A DNA stretch of 64,000 nt. Origin: Parapedobacter composti. GTDB lineage: Bacteria > Bacteroidota > Bacteroidia > Sphingobacteriales > Sphingobacteriaceae. The notes under the pieces are model-generated. The model was not told the origin of the DNA and did no database searches. It saw only the letters and a list, made by a program, of their open reading frames with translations. This document shows, piece after piece, positions 56,134 through 64,000 of this stretch (the stretch's first letter is position 1; each line of letters begins with the position of its first letter). The translations under genes were made by a program, and so were the position numbers. Where the stretch lies: the NCBI RefSeq assembly GCF_900112315.1, contig NZ_FOLL01000001.1:496001-560000 (forward strand). Direction: 5' to 3'.

Positions 56134-57150
56134 ATGGATAAACGGACGTTCATCAAAACGCTGGGGTTGGGGATTGCGTCCCTGCCCGTGGCAAAGGCGG
56201 CGCAGAGCTTGGAGACAGTCCGCCGGCCTGCTATACTGCCACCTACCATCCGCAGAGGCGATACCGTAGGTATTATCACGCCTTCATCACCGCTGGTGGA
56301 TAAGAAGGGATATGCTATCGCCGACAGGAACTTCATGGTGTTGGGGCTCCGCGTGAAGTGGGGCCGGCATGTAGGCAATCGTTATGGCTATTTGGCCGGT
56401 ACAGACGAGGAGCGGTTGGCCGACCTCCATGGCATGTTTGCCGACGCGGATGTGAAAGCCATCGTTTGCCTGCGGGGCGGTTCGGGCGCGGCACGGTTAC
56501 TTGATAAGCTGGATTATGACCTTATTGCACGTAACCCGAAGATTTTTATGGGGTATAGCGATATTACGGCGTATCATCAGGCCATTACTACCCAAACAGG
56601 ACTTCTTACGTTCCATGGTGCCGTGGCGAACAGTCTATGGACACCGATGGTCATCAACCAATTCGAGCAACTGTTTTTCGAAGGGAACCTGCCGGAATAT
56701 CGGGATGAGCTGGAAAATATCCGCACGATTACGCCCGGAACGGCCGAAGGGCGCCTGTTGGGCGGCAACCTCACGGTATTGACCGGCATAGCGGGATCCC
56801 GGTATTACCCGGATTTTGAAGACGGCATCCTTTTTGTCGAGGATATCGGGGAAGAGCCATACCGGATCGACCGGATGTTCAGCCAGTTGGCATTGTCTGG
56901 AGCCCTACAGAAAATAAAGGGCTTTATTTTCGGCCAGTGTACAGATTGTGAAGCAGAACACCCGGACAGATCGCTGACCTTGGAACAGGTGCTGGACGAT
57001 TATATCAAGCCCTTAGGTATCCCTGCCTATCAGGGCGCACGTATCGGGCATATCGATGAACAGTTCATCATGCCTATTGGAGCCCGTGTGCGCATGAATG
57101 CGAGCGCGGGAAGTATCGCGGTGTTAGGAGAGATCTTTGCAAAGGAATAA
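56134..57150 (+). CDS. Exported LD-carboxypeptidase (S66 family)
   Basis: The 338-residue protein has a Tat-like leader (DKRTFIKTLGLGIASLPVAKAA). The Ser-Glu-His triad is seen as GYSDIT, VEDIGEEPYR and GARIGHIDEQF, with GGSGAARLLDKLDYDLI as a family mark. LdcA enzymes cut the L,D bond before terminal D-Ala of murein tetrapeptides; some relatives act on cyclic peptides (MccF). Export is unusual for the cytoplasmic E. coli LdcA but seen in others. The M14 peptidase gene follows after 2 nt. Confidence 0.92.
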   Translation: MDKRTFIKTLGLGIASLPVAKAAQSLETVRRPAILPPTIRRGDTVGIITPSSPLVDKKGYAIADRNFMVLGLRVKWGRHVGNRYGYLAGTDEERLADLHGMFADADVKAIVCLRGGSGAARLLDKLDYDLIARNPKIFMGYSDITAYHQAITTQTGLLTFHGAVANSLWTPMVINQFEQLFFEGNLPEYRDELENIRTITPGTAEGRLLGGNLTVLTGIAGSRYYPDFEDGILFVEDIGEEPYRIDRMFSQLALSGALQKIKGFIFGQCTDCEAEHPDRSLTLEQVLDDYIKPLGIPAYQGARIGHIDEQFIMPIGARVRMNASAGSIAVLGEIFAKE

Positions 57151-57152
57151 CT

Positions 57153-58628
57153 ATGAAATATTGGGCTTATTTGTTCGGGTTGGTACTTGCTTCGGCTGCA
57201 TGCCGGGGTATTGGGCAAAATACGTACAATGATGTGCCGGATACGGCCATGTTGGCCAAGGCGTTTGAAACCTATCGGGAGCCTGCCATTGTGCATCGGC
57301 GTTTTAAGCACGCGGATATCGAGCCGCTGATACTTAAGCGCCGGGACGGCGGTGCGTTTGAAGTGACGCAATTAGGTGTGTCAGTGCTGAAAAAGGCTAT
57401 CTACCAGGTGAAGTACGGTCAGGGCCCCAAGAAGGTGATGCTGTGGTCGCAGATGCACGGCAATGAGCCTACCGCCACCATGGCGCTGATGGACATTTTC
57501 AATTTCCTGGAAGGTGCAGGCGATGGGATGGATAACCTGCGCAACCTGCTCAAGGAACAAACAAGCATTTATTTTATTCCGATGCTGAACCCGGACGGAG
57601 CTGATATATATAACCGGCGCAATGCGATGGACGTGGATCTGAACCGTGACGCGCGGGCCGGAGCCACGGTTGAAGGGCGTATCCTGCTGGAAGCAGCTAA
57701 GCGTATACAACCCAGCTATGGGTTCAATCTGCATGACATGAACATCTATTACAATGTGCCCGGTACGCCCAACCCCGTGACCATCGCATTGCTCGCCCCG
57801 GCATATAACGCTGAGCGCGACATTAATGAAGTGCGTGGTAATGCCATGAAGATCGCCGTGGGGATGAATCGGATCTTGCAGGGCTACGTGCCTGACGGGG
57901 TTGCTAAATACGACGATACCCACTCGCCGAGGGCCTTCGGGGACAATTTCCAAAAGTGGGGCGCCAGTACAGTACTGATTGAAGCGGGTGGCTATAAAGG
58001 TGATCCCGAAAAGCAATTTATCCGTAAGCTTAACTTCATTATCATCCTGAATGCCCTGATTGAAATTGCACAGGGCAGTTATGCCCAATACGATATCGCG
58101 GAATATGAGGCGCTCCCTTTCAGTGATTCGAAACTGTCCGATTTGCTTTTGCGTAACGTCGGTGCATCGCGCGATTCCATTGATTACAAGGTAGACCTCT
58201 CCATCAATCGTGACGAACACACGGTTGAAAGCGACTATTACGTGCGTTCACGGATTACCGATATAGGCGATTTGAAGGAGAACTATGGTTATGTGGACTT
58301 TGACGCGGATGGCTACCATTTTATGCCGGGCAATGTTTACCCCAAGGTAGTGAAAGGAGTCGGTGATATATCCCCTGAGCAGGCCATGGAATGGCTGCGC
58401 CAAGGCTACTATGCCATCCAGGTTGCCAATGCGCCGGAAAATAGACATCACAGCCTGCCGCTCATGATTTTTAGCGGACGCGCCCCCACACCGGCAAGTC
58501 CGAACCTGGGAAGAGACGCCAACTTTTTCCTGGCTAAAGATGGCAAGCCGGCTTATGCAGTCATTAACGGTTACCTCATCGATCTTTCTTCACCGCCCAA
58601 TGAGACGTTCAAGAACTATGTTTGGTGA
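57153..58628 (+). CDS. Exported M14-family zinc carboxypeptidase
   Basis: The 491-residue protein has a signal peptide, possibly a lipobox (ASAAC). The zinc ligands are H102 and E105 (MHGNEPT) and H194 (NLHDM); the catalytic Glu is E277 (IEAGG); DVDLNRD and NPDGAD complete the site. A C-terminal part of about 180 residues is less conserved. M14 enzymes remove C-terminal residues; one branch cleaves gamma-D-Glu-DAP bonds of murein peptides. It overlaps the convergent serine hydrolase by 20 nt. Confidence 0.9.
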   Translation: MKYWAYLFGLVLASAACRGIGQNTYNDVPDTAMLAKAFETYREPAIVHRRFKHADIEPLILKRRDGGAFEVTQLGVSVLKKAIYQVKYGQGPKKVMLWSQMHGNEPTATMALMDIFNFLEGAGDGMDNLRNLLKEQTSIYFIPMLNPDGADIYNRRNAMDVDLNRDARAGATVEGRILLEAAKRIQPSYGFNLHDMNIYYNVPGTPNPVTIALLAPAYNAERDINEVRGNAMKIAVGMNRILQGYVPDGVAKYDDTHSPRAFGDNFQKWGASTVLIEAGGYKGDPEKQFIRKLNFIIILNALIEIAQGSYAQYDIAEYEALPFSDSKLSDLLLRNVGASRDSIDYKVDLSINRDEHTVESDYYVRSRITDIGDLKENYGYVDFDADGYHFMPGNVYPKVVKGVGDISPEQAMEWLRQGYYAIQVANAPENRHHSLPLMIFSGRAPTPASPNLGRDANFFLAKDGKPAYAVINGYLIDLSSPPNETFKNYVW

Positions 58629-60117
58629 TAGTGACCTGTTGGATACGGGGAATCTCTTCAGGGCTTAGCGTAAAATGAACGGCAATGTCATGGTGTTCGC
58701 CCACGATGATAAAGGTGCCTCGTAAGTTGTTTTCCGCAACGATTTCCTGCAGGCCGGTGATCTTGCCGGCCGTAGCGAACATCGCTTGGCTTTCTTTGCG
58801 AAGCATATGGATATCGTTATCCAGGAAGAAATTAGTGGCAAAAATTTCACTGGTTTCGGCCCCTTCCCAGTGCGGTAAGAACCGCACCAGTTCATTTTGC
58901 CGCTGTTTAAGCACCGTACTTACAGGAATTTGCCGAGCGGTGATACCCGATAGGCGGATAATCGCTCCGGCTACTTGGTTATTAATGGTAGTAGCTGGTG
59001 CGTAGGTGACATTGCTGAAAGACACGATACCCAGCCCGTGATCGGGCAAAATTAACCAGTTGCAGCCAAAGCCGGGCAGGCCGCCGCTATGGCCTACGGT
59101 CGTTATCCCGTTGCAGTCATGCGTCCAGCGTAACCCGTACCCGTATGCCGAAGTTACAGGGCAGCCGTTAACGTCCGTCAACCGGTTGAAGGTCCATGGC
59201 TGCTGCATTTCCCGCAACGACGAACGTTTCAGCGGTCCATCGTCGGTATCGTCCCGTGCCGGCCAGGCATCGAGGAAGAACGCTACGTAACGAGCAAAAT
59301 CTTCAAGTGAACACGATAATCCGCCCATCGCGCCGTACGCGCCGTCATCCAGCATGGGTTGCTTAATCCATTGACCGTCCGTCCAGCGATAACCATGAGC
59401 CAGTAAGCCATCGGGCACATCCGTATATGCCCAATAGCTGTTATGCATCCCCAATGGCGTAAACAGGTTGGCTTTGATATAGGCATCATACCGCTGCCCT
59501 GTTATCCGTTTGATGACTTCTCCTAACAAGGCATAGCCAGTATTACTGTATTCGTAGGTAACACCCGGGGCATTTGAAAACGAAAATCCGTTTCGGATAA
59601 GTTCGGCAAATTCTTCATCACTGATGTCCAATTGCCGGTCGCCCCAAGGGTTATCCTCCGGAAATCCACCCATATGGGTAAGCAAATGCCTGATGGTGAT
59701 CTTCGGTGCATCGGCCGTCAGCATGCGTTGCGCGCCAAATTCGGGGATATAGCGTTCCAGTGCATGATCTAAATCCAGTTTTCCCGCATCGCGCAGTTGC
59801 AGAATCGCGGCCGCAACAAAACTTTTCGTCATAGAGGCTGCCCGGAATACGGTGTGCGGAGAAACGGGAATCTGCCGTTCAATATCTGAATAGCCCCACG
59901 TGCCCTGATGGACAACCTCGCCGTTATAGACAATGGCATAAGCTACGCCCGGCGAATGGTACTTAACTGCGAATGCTTGGTAAATACTGTCGATGGCGGG
60001 GATGCTTCGCTTAAGTGCCGCCATGGACGCGTCTGCCTGTTGTGAAAAAACAAACCCGGGAAAAGCAAAAAGCATGAAAAAAAAACAGCGGATGGTATGA
60101 TTGCGCTTAGTAGCCAT
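58609..60117 (-). CDS. Exported serine hydrolase, class C beta-lactamase family
   Basis: From the ATG at 60117 the protein has 502 residues with a signal peptide (IRCFFFMLFAFPGFVFSQ). Motifs are S95-M-T-K98, YEYSNTGYALLGE and GHSGGLPGFG. A C-terminal extension of about 110 residues after the catalytic domain has a beta-rich look (GTFIIVGEHHDIAVHFTL). Extending the frame upstream to 60198 would add a 27-residue non-signal leader and run through the promoter. It is a third serine hydrolase in the neighbourhood but on the other strand. Confidence 0.9.
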   Translation of the reverse strand: MATKRNHTIRCFFFMLFAFPGFVFSQQADASMAALKRSIPAIDSIYQAFAVKYHSPGVAYAIVYNGEVVHQGTWGYSDIERQIPVSPHTVFRAASMTKSFVAAAILQLRDAGKLDLDHALERYIPEFGAQRMLTADAPKITIRHLLTHMGGFPEDNPWGDRQLDISDEEFAELIRNGFSFSNAPGVTYEYSNTGYALLGEVIKRITGQRYDAYIKANLFTPLGMHNSYWAYTDVPDGLLAHGYRWTDGQWIKQPMLDDGAYGAMGGLSCSLEDFARYVAFFLDAWPARDDTDDGPLKRSSLREMQQPWTFNRLTDVNGCPVTSAYGYGLRWTHDCNGITTVGHSGGLPGFGCNWLILPDHGLGIVSFSNVTYAPATTINNQVAGAIIRLSGITARQIPVSTVLKQRQNELVRFLPHWEGAETSEIFATNFFLDNDIHMLRKESQAMFATAGKITGLQEIVAENNLRGTFIIVGEHHDIAVHFTLSPEEIPRIQQVTITKHSS

Positions 60118-60137
60118 AGTAACCGATTGAATAGGAT

Positions 60138-60145
60138 CAAAGGTA
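60138..60145 (-). promoter_or_regulatory. -7 element of the serine hydrolase gene
   Basis: On the minus strand TACCTTTG, an exact TAnnTTTG match, 20 nt before the ATG at 60117. The -33 box is not convincing. The remaining gap to 60353 holds no other gene. Confidence 0.5.
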
Positions 60146-60353
60146 GTTATTATCCGGCTAACTTGTATTAAACCGGAGATTCCTGTGCTGGCGGCCAAAT
60201 CATATCAGCGGGATGATGAATTTTAGTATAACGGTTGAATTCATTAACTATCGCCAAATTGGCATGATGAAGGCTTCTATCAAGCGGCGACAATTCCTTT
60301 ATCGGGTTAGATTTTGATAACTTTAGCCCATTACTTTTATAAATCTATCGGCT

Positions 60354-61325
60354 ATGTTGAAAGTTATTGGTACGATTTGTTCGGTAGTTGTCTGCGCGCA
60401 TACATTGGCGCAGGAGGCTGGCCAAGATAAGACTTATCGGGCAGATAAGGGGCCGGACGAACTGGTGTTAAAGAACCCGCAGGGCAGGGCGTTGCTGACA
60501 TACCGGTATACCGTTAAAGCGCCTCCTCAGGGAGTAGATCCGGCATATGGCCGCGCGGGGTATATCCACCCGCTGCAGACCCCGTCTGGCAAAGTGCTTA
60601 CCACCATCCAGCCCGCCGACCACTATCATCACTACGGGTTATGGAATCCCTGGACACGTGTGGAATACCGGGGAAAGTTATATGACCTTTGGAATATAGG
60701 CGACAAAAAGGGTACCGTGCGCTTCGTCAAATTTGAAGATATCTTCCACGATAAAGGGAAGGCCGGCTTTGAGGCGGTGCATGACCATGTCATTTTTGAT
60801 GGCAGCGAAGAAACCGTGATAATGAAGGAAAACTGGCGAATCACGGTTTCTCAATTGGATTCCGGTCGTTATCAGTGCGATATACGGTCCGTCTTGCGGC
60901 CGGCTACAACAGCCGACGTTGTACTTAAAGAATATCGTTACGCCGGTTTAGGTTTCAGGGCCACGCCCGAATGGACCAATACCAATAGCGAAGTGCTCAC
61001 TTCAAGTGGCAAATCCCGTAAGGACGCTGATGGATCGCTTGAGCGCTGGGCTATGGTGTCGGGTAAACTGGGAGATGGCCGAGGTGGAATACTCTTTCTT
61101 TCCCATCCCGATAATTATAATGCACCTGAACCAATACGGGTGTGGCCTGAAGACGCTAACGGCGGACGGGGCGACCAGTTCTTCAACTTTTCGCCCACCA
61201 AGAATAAAGACTGGACCTTAGAAGCTGGAAGATCTTATACATTACACTATCGCTTAATTATTTTTGATGGCAGCCTGTCGGCCGAAGAAGCCGAACAGCT
61301 GTGGCAAACTTTTGTAACCAGATGA
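60354..61325 (+). CDS. Exported PmoA-like protein (DUF6807)
   Basis: The 323-residue protein has a signal peptide (KVIGTICSVVVCAHTLAQ). The DUF6807 marks are AGYIHPLQTPSGKVLT and PADHYHHYGLWNPWT. The family name refers to annotation as methane oxygenase PmoA, but no methane chemistry is implied; members accompany sugar oxidoreductase genes in Bacteroidota. It overlaps the ThuA gene by ATGA. Confidence 0.87.
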   Translation: MLKVIGTICSVVVCAHTLAQEAGQDKTYRADKGPDELVLKNPQGRALLTYRYTVKAPPQGVDPAYGRAGYIHPLQTPSGKVLTTIQPADHYHHYGLWNPWTRVEYRGKLYDLWNIGDKKGTVRFVKFEDIFHDKGKAGFEAVHDHVIFDGSEETVIMKENWRITVSQLDSGRYQCDIRSVLRPATTADVVLKEYRYAGLGFRATPEWTNTNSEVLTSSGKSRKDADGSLERWAMVSGKLGDGRGGILFLSHPDNYNAPEPIRVWPEDANGGRGDQFFNFSPTKNKDWTLEAGRSYTLHYRLIIFDGSLSAEEAEQLWQTFVTR

Positions 61326-62176
61326 ACAGAACATTATTGCTTTTACAACGACTAACACGCGCAGGACTATTAGCGCTTGCGGTGCTGCTTTCCCTTTCGC
61401 CCATGCTGTATGCTCAATCTGTCAATTGGAAGCGGGTAAAGATACTGGTGTACACCAAGAATGGACCGGGATATGTGCATGACAATATCGAGAATTCGGT
61501 AATCGCTTTAAAGGAATTGGGTGAGCAGCATGGGTTTGCAGTAGATGCAACGGATGATCCAGCCGTGTTTACGGATCAGAATCTTAAGCAATACGATGCC
61601 TTGGTGTTTTCAAACACCAACAATGATGTCTTTGACACTGATGCACAGCGGGTAGCCTTGATGAGGTATATCCAAGCCGGTGGAGGGTTCGTGGGTATCC
61701 ACTCCGCTTCGGGCACCGAGCGCAAATGGAAGTGGTTTAAGCAATTGCTTGGCGCCACGTTTTATTGGCATGACAAATTCCAGCCTTTTACCGTGAATGT
61801 CGTTGATGCCAAGCATCCATCGGTAAAGCACCTGCCCAGAAAATGGGTGCGGGTGAAGGGCGATGAATTTTACTACCTGAAACAATTGAATGTCAACCTT
61901 CATGTGGTTGCCGTGAATGATGCGACGACATTGAAGGGCGAAGATTCCCGCCGCTTGGATACGTTCGGCGATGTGTTCCCTTCGGTGTGGTGCCACGGGT
62001 TTGACGGTGGCTGGTCGTGGTACACTTCACTCGGGCATGACAAGGCGGATTATATGGATGAGGAGTTCAGGCAGCATATCCTGGGCGGCATTGAATGGGT
62101 GGTGTCAAAGGGCGGTAAGCGCGACTACCGTAAAGCATATGCAACCCATCCTACGGATGAAGTTATTGAACGTTGA
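61322..62176 (+). CDS. Exported ThuA-domain protein
   Basis: From ATG 61322 the protein has 284 residues with a signal peptide (LTRAGLLALAVLLSLSPMLYAQS). ThuA, a glutamine-amidotransferase-like fold, is shown by VHDNIENSVIALKELG, DALVFSNTNND, GGGFVGIHSASGTERKW and the SVWCHGFDGGWSWYTSLGH segment. Such proteins are linked with use of trehalose or other disaccharides and keto-glycosides. No catalytic role is proven for the family. Confidence 0.9.
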   Translation: MNRTLLLLQRLTRAGLLALAVLLSLSPMLYAQSVNWKRVKILVYTKNGPGYVHDNIENSVIALKELGEQHGFAVDATDDPAVFTDQNLKQYDALVFSNTNNDVFDTDAQRVALMRYIQAGGGFVGIHSASGTERKWKWFKQLLGATFYWHDKFQPFTVNVVDAKHPSVKHLPRKWVRVKGDEFYYLKQLNVNLHVVAVNDATTLKGEDSRRLDTFGDVFPSVWCHGFDGGWSWYTSLGHDKADYMDEEFRQHILGGIEWVVSKGGKRDYRKAYATHPTDEVIER

Positions 62177-62203
62177 CCAAATATTTCTCTAAATAGTGTT
62201 ATC

Positions 62204-63619
62204 ATGGATAAGAAGCAGTTGAATAGACGGACATTTATCAAGCAAGCAGCAGGCGGAACGGCTTTGCTGGCCGCAGCGGCGGCATTCCCCACCATCGTAC
62301 CCGCGTCGGTATTCGGAAAAAACGCTCCGAGTAACCGTATCCATATCGGGCAAATCGGCTTTGGCCGGATAGCCAAGAGCCATGATCTTCCGGAAGTGCT
62401 GAAGCACGACTATGTGCGAGTGGTGGCTGTATCGGATGTGGATAGTAGGCGGCTGGCCATGGGCAAGGAGTGGATAGAAGGAAGGTATGCTGAAAAAAAC
62501 GGGGGGCGATCGCCTGTAGATGTGGTGGTTTATGATGATTATCGCGACCTGATTGCCGATAAGCAGGTGGATGCAGTGATTATCAGCACACCGGACCATT
62601 GGCATGCGCAACCAGCTATGGAGGCCGCAATTGCGGGTAAGCATATTTACCTTCAAAAGCCTACATCACTGACCATCGAAGAAGGCCGTATGATGGCTGA
62701 CGTGGTGGCAAAAACAGGCGTGGTATTCCAATTGGGCAGCCAGCAGCGGTCGGTGCACCCGTGGCCGCAGTTTAAGCGCACCTGCGAGCTGGTGCGTAAC
62801 GGACGTATTGGTACGGTCAAGCGTGTCGTTATCGGCCTGCCTGGAGACCCCGCGGGAGGCAATCCAACCGAGATGCCGGTTCCCTCCAACTTGAACTACG
62901 AACGTTGGCTGGGCTCCACACCGCTGGTGCCCTACACGCTAGACCGTGTACATTCGCAAACCAATATAGACGATAGGCCGGGTTGGTTGCGTTGCGAACA
63001 ATTTGGGGCCGGGATGATCACGGGCTGGGGTTCGCACCATATAGACATCGCGCACTGGGGGCTGGATACGGAATTGTCGGGGCCGCTGGAAGCTGAAGGC
63101 CGTGCAACGTTCCCGACATCAGGGTTGTGGGACGTACATGGCGATTTCGAGGTGGAAATGCTTTACCCGGGAGGTGTAATCATGCAAATCAGCGGGGCCA
63201 ACCCCAATGGCGTGCGGTTCGAAGGTACCGAAGGCTGGATTTTCGTGTCGCGGGGTAATGTGGGGGTAACCGCTACCGACCCCGGAGCAGCGGGGGGTAA
63301 GCAGAATGAGGCTTTCAAAGCCAGCGACAGCAAGATCTTACAATCCGTTATCGGAGAGCACGAAACGCGCTTATATGAAAGTCCGGAACAACACACCAAC
63401 TGGTTGGAATGCATACGGAACGGCAAACAAACCATCAGCCACGTTGAGGTGGCGCACCGTTCCGGATCGGCCTGCCTCGTCGCGCATGCTGCGATGAAAT
63501 TGGGCAGGAAACTGCGGTGGGATTCCACTAAAGAGCAATTTATCAATGATAAAGAAGCGAATGGCCTTTTAGCACGCCCGCAGCGCTACCCTTACGGTAC
63601 GGAGTATGTAAAGGCATGA
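62204..63619 (+). CDS. Tat-exported Gfo/Idh/MocA-family oxidoreductase
   Basis: The 471-residue protein has a Tat signal (NRRTFIKQAAGGTALLAAAA). The Rossmann region contains IGQIGFGRIAKSHDL, STPDHWHAQPAMEAAI and the EKP-like YLQKPTSLTIEEG. A C-terminal substrate domain includes GWGSHHIDIAHWGL. Exported members of this group oxidise or epimerise sugars with tightly bound NAD(P); 3-keto-glycoside chemistry is the likely context, given the ThuA and PmoA-like neighbours. Confidence 0.93.
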   Translation: MDKKQLNRRTFIKQAAGGTALLAAAAAFPTIVPASVFGKNAPSNRIHIGQIGFGRIAKSHDLPEVLKHDYVRVVAVSDVDSRRLAMGKEWIEGRYAEKNGGRSPVDVVVYDDYRDLIADKQVDAVIISTPDHWHAQPAMEAAIAGKHIYLQKPTSLTIEEGRMMADVVAKTGVVFQLGSQQRSVHPWPQFKRTCELVRNGRIGTVKRVVIGLPGDPAGGNPTEMPVPSNLNYERWLGSTPLVPYTLDRVHSQTNIDDRPGWLRCEQFGAGMITGWGSHHIDIAHWGLDTELSGPLEAEGRATFPTSGLWDVHGDFEVEMLYPGGVIMQISGANPNGVRFEGTEGWIFVSRGNVGVTATDPGAAGGKQNEAFKASDSKILQSVIGEHETRLYESPEQHTNWLECIRNGKQTISHVEVAHRSGSACLVAHAAMKLGRKLRWDSTKEQFINDKEANGLLARPQRYPYGTEYVKA

Positions 63620-63657
63620 CCTTTCGGATACGATATTAACACAGGTAAACACAACAA

Positions 63658-64000
63658 ATGGACAGACAACAGAAGCTCATTACATTGCTGGCCTTCGCAT
63701 GCCTTGGCGCATGCCAGGGAGGCGCTGACAACATGCAACAAAAAGACATCCGATTAATTACCGTGGCGCCGGGTCACTTCCACGCTGCCTTGGTGCAGAA
63801 GTCTATGTATCCGGAGGTGGATAGTGTAGTGCACGTATATGCGCCTGAAGGGCCGGAATTAAAGGCTCATTTAGCGTTAATAGACCAGTACAACACACGG
63901 GCGGACAATCCGACCCGTTGGAATGAAGTGGTGTACCAAGGGGAAGACTATTTGGAGAAAATGCTGGAGGAACGGAAGGGCAACGTGGTTGTGCTGGCCG
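63658..64000 (+). CDS. Putative oxidoreductase lipoprotein, cut by the right window edge
   Basis: The frame is open from ATG 63658 to the edge (114 codons). A lipoprotein signal (LITLLAFACLGAC) precedes IRLITVAPGHFHAALVQKSM and VVHVYAPEGPEL. This opening is typical of Bacteroidota proteins annotated as putative oxidoreductase with a special C-terminal domain, relatives of Gfo/Idh/MocA. It continues the 60354 operon, 38 nt after the previous gene. The rest is outside. Confidence 0.75.
   Translation, partial: MDRQQKLITLLAFACLGACQGGADNMQQKDIRLITVAPGHFHAALVQKSMYPEVDSVVHVYAPEGPELKAHLALIDQYNTRADNPTRWNEVVYQGEDYLEKMLEERKGNVVVLA

Noticed and set aside
60354..61325. Methane monooxygenase subunit
   Set aside because: The PmoA label comes from family naming; the protein is a soluble exported DUF6807-type protein without membrane helices or monooxygenase partners.

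Overview
The window comes from a member of the Bacteroidota, most likely order Sphingobacteriales; a Parapedobacter- or Pedobacter-like genome is a guess from gene content and the roughly balanced base composition. The support is two SusC/RagA-type TonB-dependent receptors, a SusD lipoprotein, an ECF-sigma/FecR pair, an alternative complex III operon, a GH92 glycosidase, and promoters of the Bacteroidota type (TTTG, about 19-21 nt, TAnnTTTG). I see no tRNA, rRNA, CRISPR array, transposase or phage gene.

Left part (1-12.8 kb). A SusC-type receptor runs off the left edge on the minus strand, 28 nt downstream of a ROK-family repressor. Divergent from it are a methyltransferase overlapped by a COG4299 membrane acyltransferase-like gene. 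A short tandem repeat precedes the housekeeping pair rpsO-pnp. A GH92 mannosidase-like gene is divergent from its probable LacI-type regulator, with overlapping promoters, and msrB converges on lacI with a 44-bp tail overlap.

Respiratory block (13.1-29.9 kb). One plus-strand cluster encodes alternative complex III (actABCDEF) followed by an aa3-type cytochrome oxidase, its heme A enzymes (ctaA, ctaB), two subunit III proteins, subunit IV, a Sco copper chaperone and a DUF420 protein. Together these make a quinol-cytochrome c-oxygen electron path in which ACIII replaces the bc1 complex. Small conserved genes, mtgA and mutS follow.

Accessory block (34.1-54.0 kb). This is the most interesting part. 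An ECF sigma factor, a FecR anti-sigma factor, an STN-domain SusC receptor and a SusD protein lead a tight plus-strand array. It continues with three adjacent genes carrying five copies of an unrecognised module of about 165-190 residues. After these come enzymes acting on unusual amide bonds or D-amino acids: a NylB/class-C serine hydrolase, N-acyl-D-amino-acid deacylase, a second serine hydrolase, two exported N-formylglutamate-amidohydrolase-like proteins, gamma-glutamyltranspeptidase, an Asp/Glu racemase and a DmpA-type peptidase. There is no glycoside hydrolase. I read it as a SusCD-based locus for taking up and degrading a peptide-like ligand rich in D- or gamma-linked residues, such as peptidoglycan peptides, poly-gamma-glutamate or N-acyl-D-amino acids. 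The substrate is inferred, not shown.

Right part (54.1-64 kb). A small basic secreted protein is followed by a terminator and a consensus promoter leading into dihydroorotase, an exported LD-carboxypeptidase and an M14 carboxypeptidase. A third serine hydrolase converges on these. A PmoA-like/ThuA/Gfo-Idh-MocA/oxidoreductase operon, probably for sugar-derivative metabolism, runs off the right edge.
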